From NCBI GenBank assembly GCA_938743325.2, contig OW568899.1, forward strand, positions 124,001 to 188,000: a stretch of DNA of 64,000 bases. Reading direction: 5' to 3'. The notes beneath the pieces were generated by a model. That model was not told where the DNA came from and did not search any database. It saw nothing but the letters and a program-made list of their open reading frames with translations. Below are positions 48,932 through 57,625 of the stretch, in pieces. The position numbers were made by a program, and so were the translations under genes. Position 1 is the first letter of the stretch. Every line of letters begins with the position of its first letter. The DNA comes from Pycnococcus provasolii. Its lineage: Eukaryota; Chlorophyta; Pseudoscourfieldiophyceae; Pseudoscourfieldiales; Pycnococcaceae.

Positions 48932-51718
48932 CTACAATTCCTCGTGGTGAGCAGTGCTATTTTCACTCATAGAAAACGACTTCCCATCGCCAACGATGAT
49001 GGTATAGCGATTTCTTCCCACTTCCTTCAATTCAACAATCATCATAAAGGCTTGTGAGATAGATATTTCGTGCTTCCAGGTCCCAAACATGGCATGGACA
49101 GGTCTCGCTTTGTTATTGGGCGACCCTCTCGAGCGGGCAACCGCACGTCGCACTCGAGCATACAATTCCGGCTCATTGGCAATTCGAACGGCGTTGTCTT
49201 CGAAGATTCGGTAGGACGATGGCATGAGAAGCTCACGCGCTTCAAAGGCTTCCTTCTCATCTTGGCCATGAAAGAGAGCATGCAATGCCCCAAAGCTCAC
49301 TCTTCCAGCCCATGTTTCTCCCGGCAAGCTCATGATTGGAACACCAGCCCAAAGCGCATCGGCTGCCGTGGCATGCGCCGAGTAGCTCGGATTATCGAGA
49401 AATAGATTGCAATGCCGTTTCGCCGCGAGATGCCGGTGCTGGTCGCCGTCGAGCCATGGTAAGCCCAAAATACGAAGTGGGTCAATGCCAGACGCTGCCG
49501 CCTCCGCGCGAAGGTTGAGAAACGCCTCGAGAGGCTCACGGGGCACATGCAGTACACTTTTTGGCACGCGGCGAAGCACCGCCATCGAAACGTGGAAGGG
49601 AACAGTGTGCGTTTTATGTAGCGCATTGTACGCGCAGAATACGAATGTTTCAGATGCACCAAACGCGTCGCTGGCAATGTCCGATACTTCAGAGTGCATC
49701 GTTCGCTCATCCTGGTCGTATATTTCAACATCAGAAAAACCTCGAGAGATACGATCAATTGCACGCTCTCGGCGCAGGCGTGTCGGAGTACGAATCTCAG
49801 CTTTGAGTCCAAGACTTTCGAGCGTGTCGTGCCCCCTCTCGTCTCCATCTATGTAATTTCCATCGGCATCTGCCACGGCAAGATGAGAAGTGGCTGGACT
49901 GCTCGCGAATGAGGTTGGAAGGTACCACATAGCTTTGGGTAGGTATATAATGCGAGCACCACCATTCCGCTGTGATCCATACGTTCGCAAAGCGATATCC
50001 GGCGGCAGTGTAATTCGATCGGTGATGGCGTAGTCTGCGCACAGGCCCATTGCCCCTGCAAAGCCGATAAATAGCACCTTAATCGGTGCTGTTCGCATGC
50101 CAGCAATCGGTGCCAGGTGTCCAGACGTAAATCCCATCACATCGACAAGAATGTCGGCATTAAGATCACGGAGGGCATCTAACGTATTTTTGCTCGCATC
50201 ACTCCGCTGGCCTTCGGCGGAGCTTACATCCACAAAGGCGATGCTTGCATCTGTGCCCGCAGACACCGCCTCACGACTTAGCCGCGTTATTGTCTCAGCA
50301 CGCGCCCTTGCATGCCCGTTGTTTTTGTTAGTGGGTACTGGATTAATTGCCAGAGCACTCGCGCGAATCAAAGGTGCTTTCGAAGAATCGAATGTGCTCG
50401 AAGATCGTCTGTGGTGATTCTCAAGCAGATTCCCGAGAATTCGGCCGCATGGATGATCACGCCAGTCGGCAGAAAGATAAGCGACTCGGATTTTGCAATC
50501 TGAGCGTCGACTCGCGGTGTTCTTTTCTGAGCACGCTTTCCATCTCTGACTGGACGGATTTTGATCAGGATGCAGATAAGAGCTGTATCGTGTTTTAGCT
50601 TCCACACGCGTCTGTTCGCAATAGGCAAACGCGGCAGAACCTTGTATCTTGTGTATCTTCGGCGCAGCACCCGGGTGCAACATGAGCGTTTCGAAGGACA
50701 GACTCGAAAGCAGAGAGGTGTTGCGGTGTACCCAAGCGTTATGCACGATACGAGCGAGCTCTCGCTCGAGCCATTCGCGCCATCGCCAGTTCGCAGCTTC
50801 GATGCTCACCTTTCGGAGTAGCAGAGCTCCCGTGTCGTAGTCATTCTGCTCAAGCCCACTCTGCACAGCAGCGCCAGGCGTCGAAAGTTGTCGCATAGCC
50901 GATGCATCCAAGCGTAGATTACGTTTCTTTTTACGCGGTGGCAGCAGTGGCGCAAGCAGTGCGTTCTCTAGCGCTTCACCTGCAGCAGTCCAGCGATATG
51001 GGTGGCTCTCAAACTTGGTTTGCGCGCTCGCAGCGTTCTTAAACGCGATGTAAACGTCAGAAATTAGCTCACGGCGTTGTGCAACCGCGCCCCTACGAAG
51101 ACGCGTCACTGTATTATTCAATATTGCCGCTGCGGCGCGAAGGAGTTGCTGTGATGCCTCCGGGTAGTGTCCGGAAGCGAACAGCGCCTGGCCCAGGCTA
51201 CCGCGTATGTCGGCTTCGTTCGGCGCAAGTTTGATGGCAACACGAAAGCGCTCCACCGCCTGATTAAAGTTGCGTCTAGTCATTTCTGCGTGGCCGTACT
51301 CAGCATACACCTCCGAAATAAGCTGATCCGCCTCTTCGCGTCCTGGCTTGATCTTGTTTTCTGCAGCTTGATCATTCGCGATGTCAACCAACTCAGTGGC
51401 ATGATTTAGTGTTTCCTTCAGCCGCACTGCTGGTGACAGTTTTCTTGTGCCATGCACCCCTGCCCTCTCCAGTCTCAACAAGTGCAGGTGCGAACTCGCG
51501 AGAGCGAACGCGCGTGCGGCTTGCACGTCTCTTGCCTCCTCGTCTGTTAAGATTTCCGCCTGATCTGACAGAAAAGCCTCAAATAGTCGTGCTGCCTCGG
51601 GACCCTTACCGTCTGTATACGCGGAAACGGCGCTTCCATACGAATCAAGGATGGAACTCGCCTGTAGCGCCGCGAAAACGCCTGGCAGCAGTGATGCCAG
51701 CGTCAGCAACGGCAGCAT
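48932..51718 (-). CDS. GT41 (O-GlcNAc/O-fucosyltransferase, SPY/OGT-like) with TPRs and a predicted signal peptide
   Basis: A 928-residue protein. The ATG at 51718 gives MLPLLTLASLLPGVFAALQA, a textbook signal peptide. TPR repeats follow (YAEYGHAEMTRRNFNQAVER, GSLGQALFASGHYPEASQQL). The GT41 catalytic half begins near residue 440 (IRVAYLSADWRDHPCGRIL) and includes DILVDVMGFTSGHLAPIAGM, APIKVLFIGFAGAMG, YNALHKTHTVPFHV and NPSYSAHATAADALWAGVPI then MSLPGETWAGRVSFGAL, all matching SPY/OGT. Known GT41 enzymes of plants and animals act in nucleus and cytosol, so secretory targeting would be unusual. An ATG at 51838 would add 40 residues and bury the signal. It is divergent from a second glycosyltransferase. 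Confidence 0.88.
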   Translation of the reverse strand: MLPLLTLASLLPGVFAALQASSILDSYGSAVSAYTDGKGPEAARLFEAFLSDQAEILTDEEARDVQAARAFALASSHLHLLRLERAGVHGTRKLSPAVRLKETLNHATELVDIANDQAAENKIKPGREEADQLISEVYAEYGHAEMTRRNFNQAVERFRVAIKLAPNEADIRGSLGQALFASGHYPEASQQLLRAAAAILNNTVTRLRRGAVAQRRELISDVYIAFKNAASAQTKFESHPYRWTAAGEALENALLAPLLPPRKKKRNLRLDASAMRQLSTPGAAVQSGLEQNDYDTGALLLRKVSIEAANWRWREWLERELARIVHNAWVHRNTSLLSSLSFETLMLHPGAAPKIHKIQGSAAFAYCEQTRVEAKTRYSSYLHPDQNPSSQRWKACSEKNTASRRSDCKIRVAYLSADWRDHPCGRILGNLLENHHRRSSSTFDSSKAPLIRASALAINPVPTNKNNGHARARAETITRLSREAVSAGTDASIAFVDVSSAEGQRSDASKNTLDALRDLNADILVDVMGFTSGHLAPIAGMRTAPIKVLFIGFAGAMGLCADYAITDRITLPPDIALRTYGSQRNGGARIIYLPKAMWYLPTSFASSPATSHLAVADADGNYIDGDERGHDTLESLGLKAEIRTPTRLRRERAIDRISRGFSDVEIYDQDERTMHSEVSDIASDAFGASETFVFCAYNALHKTHTVPFHVSMAVLRRVPKSVLHVPREPLEAFLNLRAEAAASGIDPLRILGLPWLDGDQHRHLAAKRHCNLFLDNPSYSAHATAADALWAGVPIMSLPGETWAGRVSFGALHALFHGQDEKEAFEARELLMPSSYRIFEDNAVRIANEPELYARVRRAVARSRGSPNNKARPVHAMFGTWKHEISISQAFMMIVELKEVGRNRYTIIVGDGKSFSMSENSTAHHEEL

Positions 51719-51933
51719 CTTTGTAATGACGCTCGCGCGCGCGCGCAAACAAGTTTGCGGGATGCAATCAGGTAGGTATGGTTGTGTTGACATCACGTTT
51801 ATCACCGGAGATGGAAGCCGCGGCTCCTCTTGAGCCATGCGTGGGCGATGCACGCCCGGAACAACAACGGCGTTGCCCCTGGGTTGCCCCCTCGAGGACT
51901 TCGTCGTGGAGACGGTATACGCGCGGGCTTGTC

Positions 51934-54072
51934 ATGCTGCGTGCGTGCGTGGTGTGCGTGGTGTGCGTGTTGTCACTGCCAACTTCTTGCGTGGGAAGAG
52001 GTCATCCGAATCGAAGGCCTTATGCAGATGAGACTAAAGCAGGAACGGACGTTGCTGCCGAGGCGTACATGATCAAGTCGCAGCAGTCCACAGGAAGCCA
52101 GTATCCTCCTGCGCCGGAACGAGGGGTCGCGCCGTTATCGGACGATGAGTTGCTCGAGCTATCGACACTCGGAAACAAGTTCGCGGCTGATTTGCGTGCT
52201 AAAAACTTGGCGCGTGTGAACTCGCCACCACCGCCGATACCGCCGACGCCCAACCAGCCTCCGCCGATACCACCGCCAGACCGATTCGTGGGCGATGTGA
52301 GTGCCAACCCGCACTGGTACTCTCACACGAATGTCAGCTCGCTTATGCTTAAACTCGGAGAGCTGCTCGAGACGGTACACCGCGACGGCCGCGTTGTAGT
52401 GACGTCGCTTTACCAGGTGGGAGGACTGTCCGAGGGCCTGCGAGATCCCGAGCTCAATCCTTTTGCCAGGAGAGATCCGTACGGCAACGCGATCGACGCT
52501 CAGAAAGGTGCAGGCAGCCAGCTCGATATGCTTTACAACTTCTTGCATAGCTTCATGTGGGTGGCAAACATGCGCAATTTGATTATACTGGCGCTTGACG
52601 AAGACGCCGTGCGTTGGTGCACATTTCTGAGGTTGCCGTGCTACGCGCCGCCTTCCGCGCTAGACGAGAGGCGTGCCGACGACATTTTCGGCTCGGGCCA
52701 GGTGGGGCACCTCAGCCCGGAGGAGCTAGCGAGCGTACACGAGGCTTACACGCACCTCACTCCTGCGAGACGCGCGTACGAGCGCGCGCTTAAGGCAAGA
52801 TTTGAGGGGCTTGCTATGATTGCGGAGGCGGGATACGCGAGCTTGTACGCCGACATTGACACCGCCATTGTCGAGGAGCCGTTCCCACCGTTCGAGAGCG
52901 GCAACGCAGACGGCACGATGCCACCCGCAGTGCAAGGCCTTTGCGGCCCACGCGGTAAGGATCAGGCGAGCGCAAGCCTCCTGTACATTCGCCCGGAGCC
53001 CATGGCTGCGAAGCTGCTGCGCGAAGTTGTGCATCTTGCATCACGTCATCCTGGACAAGGTGCGAGCGTGGCATTCACCGGAATTATCTCTGGAGATGCG
53101 CGCGTGCTCGACGTGCCTGAATCTACAGGGTCGAGCTCGGAAGAACGGAGACGGAAGAAAAGCCAGCAGTCAACACAGCACAGCGTGGCAGCCAATTATG
53201 TTCGTCAGTATTCGACGCTCTTCGGCTGTCAAACGGACGTTCACCTATACAGAGACCGATGCACGATAGCCCAGGATGGAGACGGCTTAGACAATTCAAA
53301 CAAGCTCAACGCGCATCTAAGCGTGGGGAAGAAAGCCAACAGGTGGAACAAGGAGGTTGATGAGAAGACGGATCGTCATTACAGACAGCTCGACAAACAA
53401 GGACGCCCGCTGACGTTTCGTCCGGGATGTCTCGGCAAGGAGCCGGGTTCACCGGGATCCATCCACGACCTTCCACGACGTGCTGAATGGCTCAAGGCGC
53501 GCGGGGCATGGGTGTTCGCGCGGGGCAATCACACGGGACTTTGCAAATTGACCGTCGCGTGCCTACAATTTGATGCCGCGGCGTCCGGTTTCATCGACGG
53601 CGAGGTGCCAAAGGGCACTCTGGGCGTCAATGCGGAGCTTCTGAGGGCTGCGGAGCATGGTGGTGGCGCATCGGTCGAATATACGATGGTCCACCAGGCT
53701 GCGAAGAAGAACAACTTGAGAGGGGTCGAGGCTGAACTGCACAGAGCGTGTGCGGTAGAGATTGAACGTAGCGCGCTTGCTAAATCGAATGCCCAGGAAT
53801 GCTTCGCGAAGGCTAATTGCGACTGCATGGCGCAAGAAAAGAGGGATAAGCAGTTCATAAGTCTGTGGGAAACGTGGCAAACAGAACAACCGAGTCCTCC
53901 GCCACCTCCATCTCCTCCTCCTCAACCGCCTCCTCGACCGCCGCCGCCGCCGCGCCCGCGCCCGCCGCCCAGTCCACCTCCTCCGCGCAAACTTAATGAG
54001 TCTGAGACGATGGAAGCTGATAAAGGTTCGGGTGCTGTGGTGTGGAGAAGCGAGGTTGACGGCGAGTCTTGA
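51934..54072 (+). CDS. secretory DxD glycosyltransferase with Pro-rich linkers
   Basis: A 712-residue protein. The ATG at 51934 gives MLRACVVCVVCVLSLPTSCV, a signal peptide or anchor; in-frame ATGs at 51778 and 51811 would add up to 52 residues. A Pro-rich stem (SPPPPIPPTPNQPPPIPPP) precedes a nucleotide-sugar transferase domain with RNLIILALDEDAVRWCTFL and the metal-binding GYASLYADIDTAIV (about 302). ASASLLYIRPEPMAAKLLRE matches the layout of GT77-type enzymes. The C-terminus has PPPPPSPPPQPPPRPPP-type runs like those of wall glycoproteins. The domain family (GT77 or nucleotide-diphospho-sugar transferase) is likely; donor and acceptor are unknown. Confidence 0.76.
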   Translation: MLRACVVCVVCVLSLPTSCVGRGHPNRRPYADETKAGTDVAAEAYMIKSQQSTGSQYPPAPERGVAPLSDDELLELSTLGNKFAADLRAKNLARVNSPPPPIPPTPNQPPPIPPPDRFVGDVSANPHWYSHTNVSSLMLKLGELLETVHRDGRVVVTSLYQVGGLSEGLRDPELNPFARRDPYGNAIDAQKGAGSQLDMLYNFLHSFMWVANMRNLIILALDEDAVRWCTFLRLPCYAPPSALDERRADDIFGSGQVGHLSPEELASVHEAYTHLTPARRAYERALKARFEGLAMIAEAGYASLYADIDTAIVEEPFPPFESGNADGTMPPAVQGLCGPRGKDQASASLLYIRPEPMAAKLLREVVHLASRHPGQGASVAFTGIISGDARVLDVPESTGSSSEERRRKKSQQSTQHSVAANYVRQYSTLFGCQTDVHLYRDRCTIAQDGDGLDNSNKLNAHLSVGKKANRWNKEVDEKTDRHYRQLDKQGRPLTFRPGCLGKEPGSPGSIHDLPRRAEWLKARGAWVFARGNHTGLCKLTVACLQFDAAASGFIDGEVPKGTLGVNAELLRAAEHGGGASVEYTMVHQAAKKNNLRGVEAELHRACAVEIERSALAKSNAQECFAKANCDCMAQEKRDKQFISLWETWQTEQPSPPPPPSPPPQPPPRPPPPPRPRPPPSPPPPRKLNESETMEADKGSGAVVWRSEVDGES

Positions 54073-54244
54073 CGCTTTGTTTTAGTCAACAACGCGCACA
54101 CATGGACGGAGCTCGAATTTCTTGAGCGTCGTCAAAGATGATGTTACATTTGTTTTTTCTCTTTGAATCGACAATACGCCCACACTTCGACGACAACAAC
54201 GAGAACAAGCGCAAGCGGATGGACGGCCGTTGGACGTGGAAAAC

Positions 54245-54271
54245 TCCATTCCATGAATCAGCAATCACAGA
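54245..54271 (-). terminator. shared 3'-flank motif, site 5
   Basis: On the minus strand this reads CTGTGATTGCTGATTCATGG followed by AATGGAG, 45 bp after the stop at 54316. Confidence 0.45.
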
Positions 54272-54315
54272 TTGAATTGATTTTGTTACAATGAGATAGA
54301 CGATTTCAAAAAATA

Positions 54316-55275
54316 TCACAAGTCGTCGCGCTGTCCGTAGCGATTCGTCTCGTCAGCCGTGAGAAAGAAGGGCAGGCAAGAGAGGGGTGTGACTGGTGTT
54401 CCATCGGCGCTTGTTGCTGTCAGCACCGCAACGCCAACAACATCATCGCTACCTCCACCTTGTCCGCCGCTTTCAGTCGCGCGCGTTACCGCCACGAGCG
54501 ACGCATCGCCAGCGAGCACGCGACCCGCGGTGGCGGCCTCTGCAGCCGGCCCAGGAACGATGACAGCACTTGGTGCACGCGCGGGCAACGTCGCGCCACT
54601 TCGCGAGCCCGTCCGGGCGCGCACACGCTGTGCATGTGCTGTCTCGATGCCTTCGCTGAAGAATATGACGCGGAGCAGCTCGTCATGTGCCATCGCGTCC
54701 GGCACCGGCGCGGTGGGAGGCGTGCCACTGCTAACGCGTAGGCTCCAGTCAAGCGAGCAGTGCTGCAGCAGCTCGTTCGCTAGGGCGGAATCTTCAATCT
54801 CAAGAAATAGTTCAAGCGCAGCAACAAAAGCCGCCGCAGCAGCGCGAGCTTCTGCAAGCAGCGCCTGGTTGGCGGGTGACACGCCCTCGCGCGGGCCTCG
54901 GGCAAGATCTCGCAGTGCTGACGTTGCACTCTCGCTGAGACGGTGGCGTATGTACCGACGCTTCCCCCGCGGCGCCCAGTCACGAAGGCTGCGCACCGCG
55001 CGTGTAACTGCGACGGGCTGTGCAGCTCCACCTTCTGCTTGGTCGTCGTCAGAGTTCTCGGGCGGCCGGTGTCCCCCCACGAACAGGATGGCGGCGATGA
55101 GAAGTACCACGCTCTGCAGTTTTGATAGCGTGGCGAGGAGCAGTCCCCTGTTGTTTCCCTGTGCAGCCGATTCGTTTTCTCCGTCTTCTTCTCTGTCCGC
55201 AGTGCCTTCTACGTCTTGTTCGTCCGTATCCTCGAAGTCGCTGTCCACCAAGTCGTCCTCGATGACGCGCGTCAT
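54316..55275 (-). CDS. uncharacterised single-pass membrane protein
   Basis: A 319-residue protein starting at the ATG at 55275 (MTRVIEDDLVDSDFEDTDEQ). The acidic N-terminus is followed by one hydrophobic helix at about residues 52-66 (LQSVVLLIAAILFVGGH). An Arg-rich stretch and an Ala-rich helical domain (EARAAAAAFVAALELFLEIE, ELLQHCSLDWSLRV) follow, then a Ser/Gly/Ala-rich C-terminus. The open frame continues 123 codons upstream through Ser/Pro/Phe-rich sequence that looks like UTR. No family is recognised. The shared 3'-flank motif follows its stop. Confidence 0.6.
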   Translation of the reverse strand: MTRVIEDDLVDSDFEDTDEQDVEGTADREEDGENESAAQGNNRGLLLATLSKLQSVVLLIAAILFVGGHRPPENSDDDQAEGGAAQPVAVTRAVRSLRDWAPRGKRRYIRHRLSESATSALRDLARGPREGVSPANQALLAEARAAAAAFVAALELFLEIEDSALANELLQHCSLDWSLRVSSGTPPTAPVPDAMAHDELLRVIFFSEGIETAHAQRVRARTGSRSGATLPARAPSAVIVPGPAAEAATAGRVLAGDASLVAVTRATESGGQGGGSDDVVGVAVLTATSADGTPVTPLSCLPFFLTADETNRYGQRDDL

Positions 55276-55710
55276 GGCGGAGGTGGCACTGGAAGCAGAG
55301 CAGCCGCGGGAATGGAGGGTTATCCGCTCCAAAGCCGAAAAGAAAAGAGAGGGGGAGGAGGAGAGGAAAGGAAAGGAGAGGAGAGGAGAGGCCTCGGGAA
55401 AGGAAAACACGTCCCATCTCACAAAACCTAACATTGGCGCAGAAAAGTAGGGGTTTGGGTTGGGGGAATGGTTTGGGGCTTTGGGCTTACACGCACGCGG
55501 GCTAGTTCCTGCACTTTGCTCCCGTTGTTCACTACGCAAGTCAAGGTCTCTTCGCTGGTATCTAACCTCTCGACGACGAGGCACGCAGATGTCATCAATG
55601 GCGTTGCGTGCAACGCGTCGTCGTCCAGCGGCAGTGCTCATCAATTCATCACCATTGTCATTATCATGCTGGCTTGCGTTACATAGTTGGCACGAATTTC
55701 CTACATACAG
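55276..55710. other. upstream region of the membrane-protein gene
   Basis: A GGAAAGGAGAGG-type purine tract lies at 55340-55400 and GGGTTTGGGTTGGGGG at about 55452-55467. No gene is supported. Confidence 0.4.
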
Positions 55711-55718
55711 TACGTCAG

Positions 55719-55969
55719 TATACCTGGGCGCAAAGCGTTACGCGTAAAACGTTACTTGACGCGTGACGCGTCCCGTGACGCGTCATGACGCCCCCCCCTC
55801 GCCGGCGTGACGCGTCACGAATAACCCTGGTCGGGGAATTTGGTCGGGGATTGGTTTAGGGGTTTGCCGTCACACGTGACGCGTAAAACGTTACTTGACG
55901 CGTGACGCGTCACGTGACGCGTCATGACGCCCCCCCCCTCCGGCGTGACGGCGTAAATGCCCACCTATA
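55719..55969. mobile_element. short hAT-like non-autonomous element (MITE)
   Basis: A 251-bp element is bounded by TATACCTGGGC on the left and the complement of TATAGGTGGGC on the right (9 of 11 matching). It is flanked by an exact 8-bp direct repeat, TACGTCAG, at 55711-55718 and 55970-55977. An 8-bp target duplication is typical of hAT transposons. The interior is an imperfect tandem duplication (about 55739-55800 and 55877-55945) packed with TGACGCGTCA and ACGCGT palindromes and C-runs. No coding capacity. Confidence 0.72.
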
Positions 55970-55977
55970 TACGTCAG

Positions 55978-57625
55978 TACACCTTGCATACACTAAAGTT
56001 TATTGAGATCACAGTATTTATAGAAATTCTGTGATACATAATTCAATGATCCAACGCGTTTACATACATACATTTGAGATTTTTACATGTACTCATGTAA
56101 ATTCCTTTTCTTTTGGCTGGCTCACGTTGCCCTCTCTTGAGGCCGCCAACGTTATGAGGCAGGATGGAGAGCTTCGCTATCGAGGCCTTGCAATAAAGTA
56201 AGGTTAGTACTATGATACTCTTTCTTTGCTTGCCAAGCTCGAACGAAGAGAACAGCCGGCCTGATACAAAACGACAAGCCATCATAACCAGCAGGAAGAA
56301 TGGAAGAGTGGGTGCCTTCTTGCGAATCCTACGACCGCATAAAGGTAGACTATTTATCAGTTTAGGTCTTCACCTCACAGAATGCGCGCGTGACATGACT
56401 GACATCGACATCTCTTGTGGCCCTCCTCGGCGTAAAAATAGTAAATTTACCAATTTTAGCACTTTTTTTGCATAGGCTTTTGCATACACTTGCGGTGGTA
56501 TTTTCATGTGATCTCGGGGTGTACATGTCATCCAACCGTCCCTACTAGGAGCCCCAACAGCCACATCGGTGGGGTTAGACCCATGGGACCTTCCTAGGCA
56601 CTCCCAAACTCGACCAATTTTCCAAAACTGCCGTTTTTTTGAAAAATTAAGTTTGGAGGTGCGCGGTAGGGACTTAACACAATATTTAGTTGTGCACACT
56701 TTTCATAAAACTAGTCCATAGGTGTAAGGAACAAAGTGCCTAAGGCGGGAGCACCGTGGGATATCGTACGGACCTGTCACATGTCAATTTTGTGCTTAAG
56801 GTACTAAAATTTATTACCTTAATGGTCGGGAAAAATGGTCGGGAAAATCTTAAAGTATACACGCGGGAAACACGCACACTTTAAGATGGCATAACTTTTC
56901 GAATTCGTCTTCAAATTGGACGAGATTTGGCACAGATGGTGTCCCAACTCATGGACCAACTCACTTTCAATGGGCAGAAGACCAGGAGCGCTACCAACGG
57001 GCTATAACAGTGACTTTTCAACATTAGTAATTTTACTAATTTTAGGGCAAAATTGGTAATATTACTATAGCAATGGGGTGGGCCACTTGACGTCACTGAC
57101 GATATAACGATATTGGATTCACCGACCAGATGCTTGGGGATACCTGTTCCCACGTGAGCTTTCCCATGGCGGACACGCATTCCATTAATTGCCCTGCCAC
57201 GGCATGACGTTGCGTGACCACAGCTTTGCGGCCGTACCCACTTGCTGTGCTGGTGCTAACCCCTAATTGGCGTGGAGCCAAGACAGGTTAAGCCAAAAGG
57301 GGAGGTAACGGGCCCTCAAGCGTTAGGTCACCTTTATCCCCTTCCTTTGTGTAACCAATTTAACATCATTCTCACGTAAAACTACGCCTTAAGGTCTCGA
57401 CTGCCGTCACACCACTTACACTCTTACAGCGCGGCTTTCCCGCGGTTCCACCTTTCACTCTTGATTTCGCACGAGACCTTCTGTCGCTCGTACCCACCCA
57501 GACCCTCCCACTCTGGAGCACGCTAGGAGAAGGCAAAAACGACGGATTTTAATAACGATTAATTCATTGTAATTAAATCGAAACCTTTTTTGGCCATTCG
57601 GTCGGTGAAACCCATTTACAGAATA
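55978..57625. other. 1.6 kb AT-richer, repeat-like region without genes
   Basis: Base composition is visibly more AT-rich than in neighbouring genes. A related AT-rich word (AGTAA.TTTAC.AATTTTAG) occurs at about 56444-56466 and again near 57029-57047. An imperfect hairpin CTTAAAGT...ACTTTAAG spans about 56849-56885. No domain-bearing frame longer than about 110 codons is present. It looks like old transposon remains, but I found no clear ends. Confidence 0.45.

Noticed and set aside
54359-55450. 363-codon plus-strand frame
   Set aside because: It is antisense to the acidic membrane-protein gene; composition is Ser/Arg/Ala-rich with no domain.
56370-56699. 109-codon minus-strand frame in the AT-richer island
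   Set aside because: Parts look protein-like (CTPRDHMKIPPQVYAKAYAKK), but the frame has no recognised family and sits among repeats.
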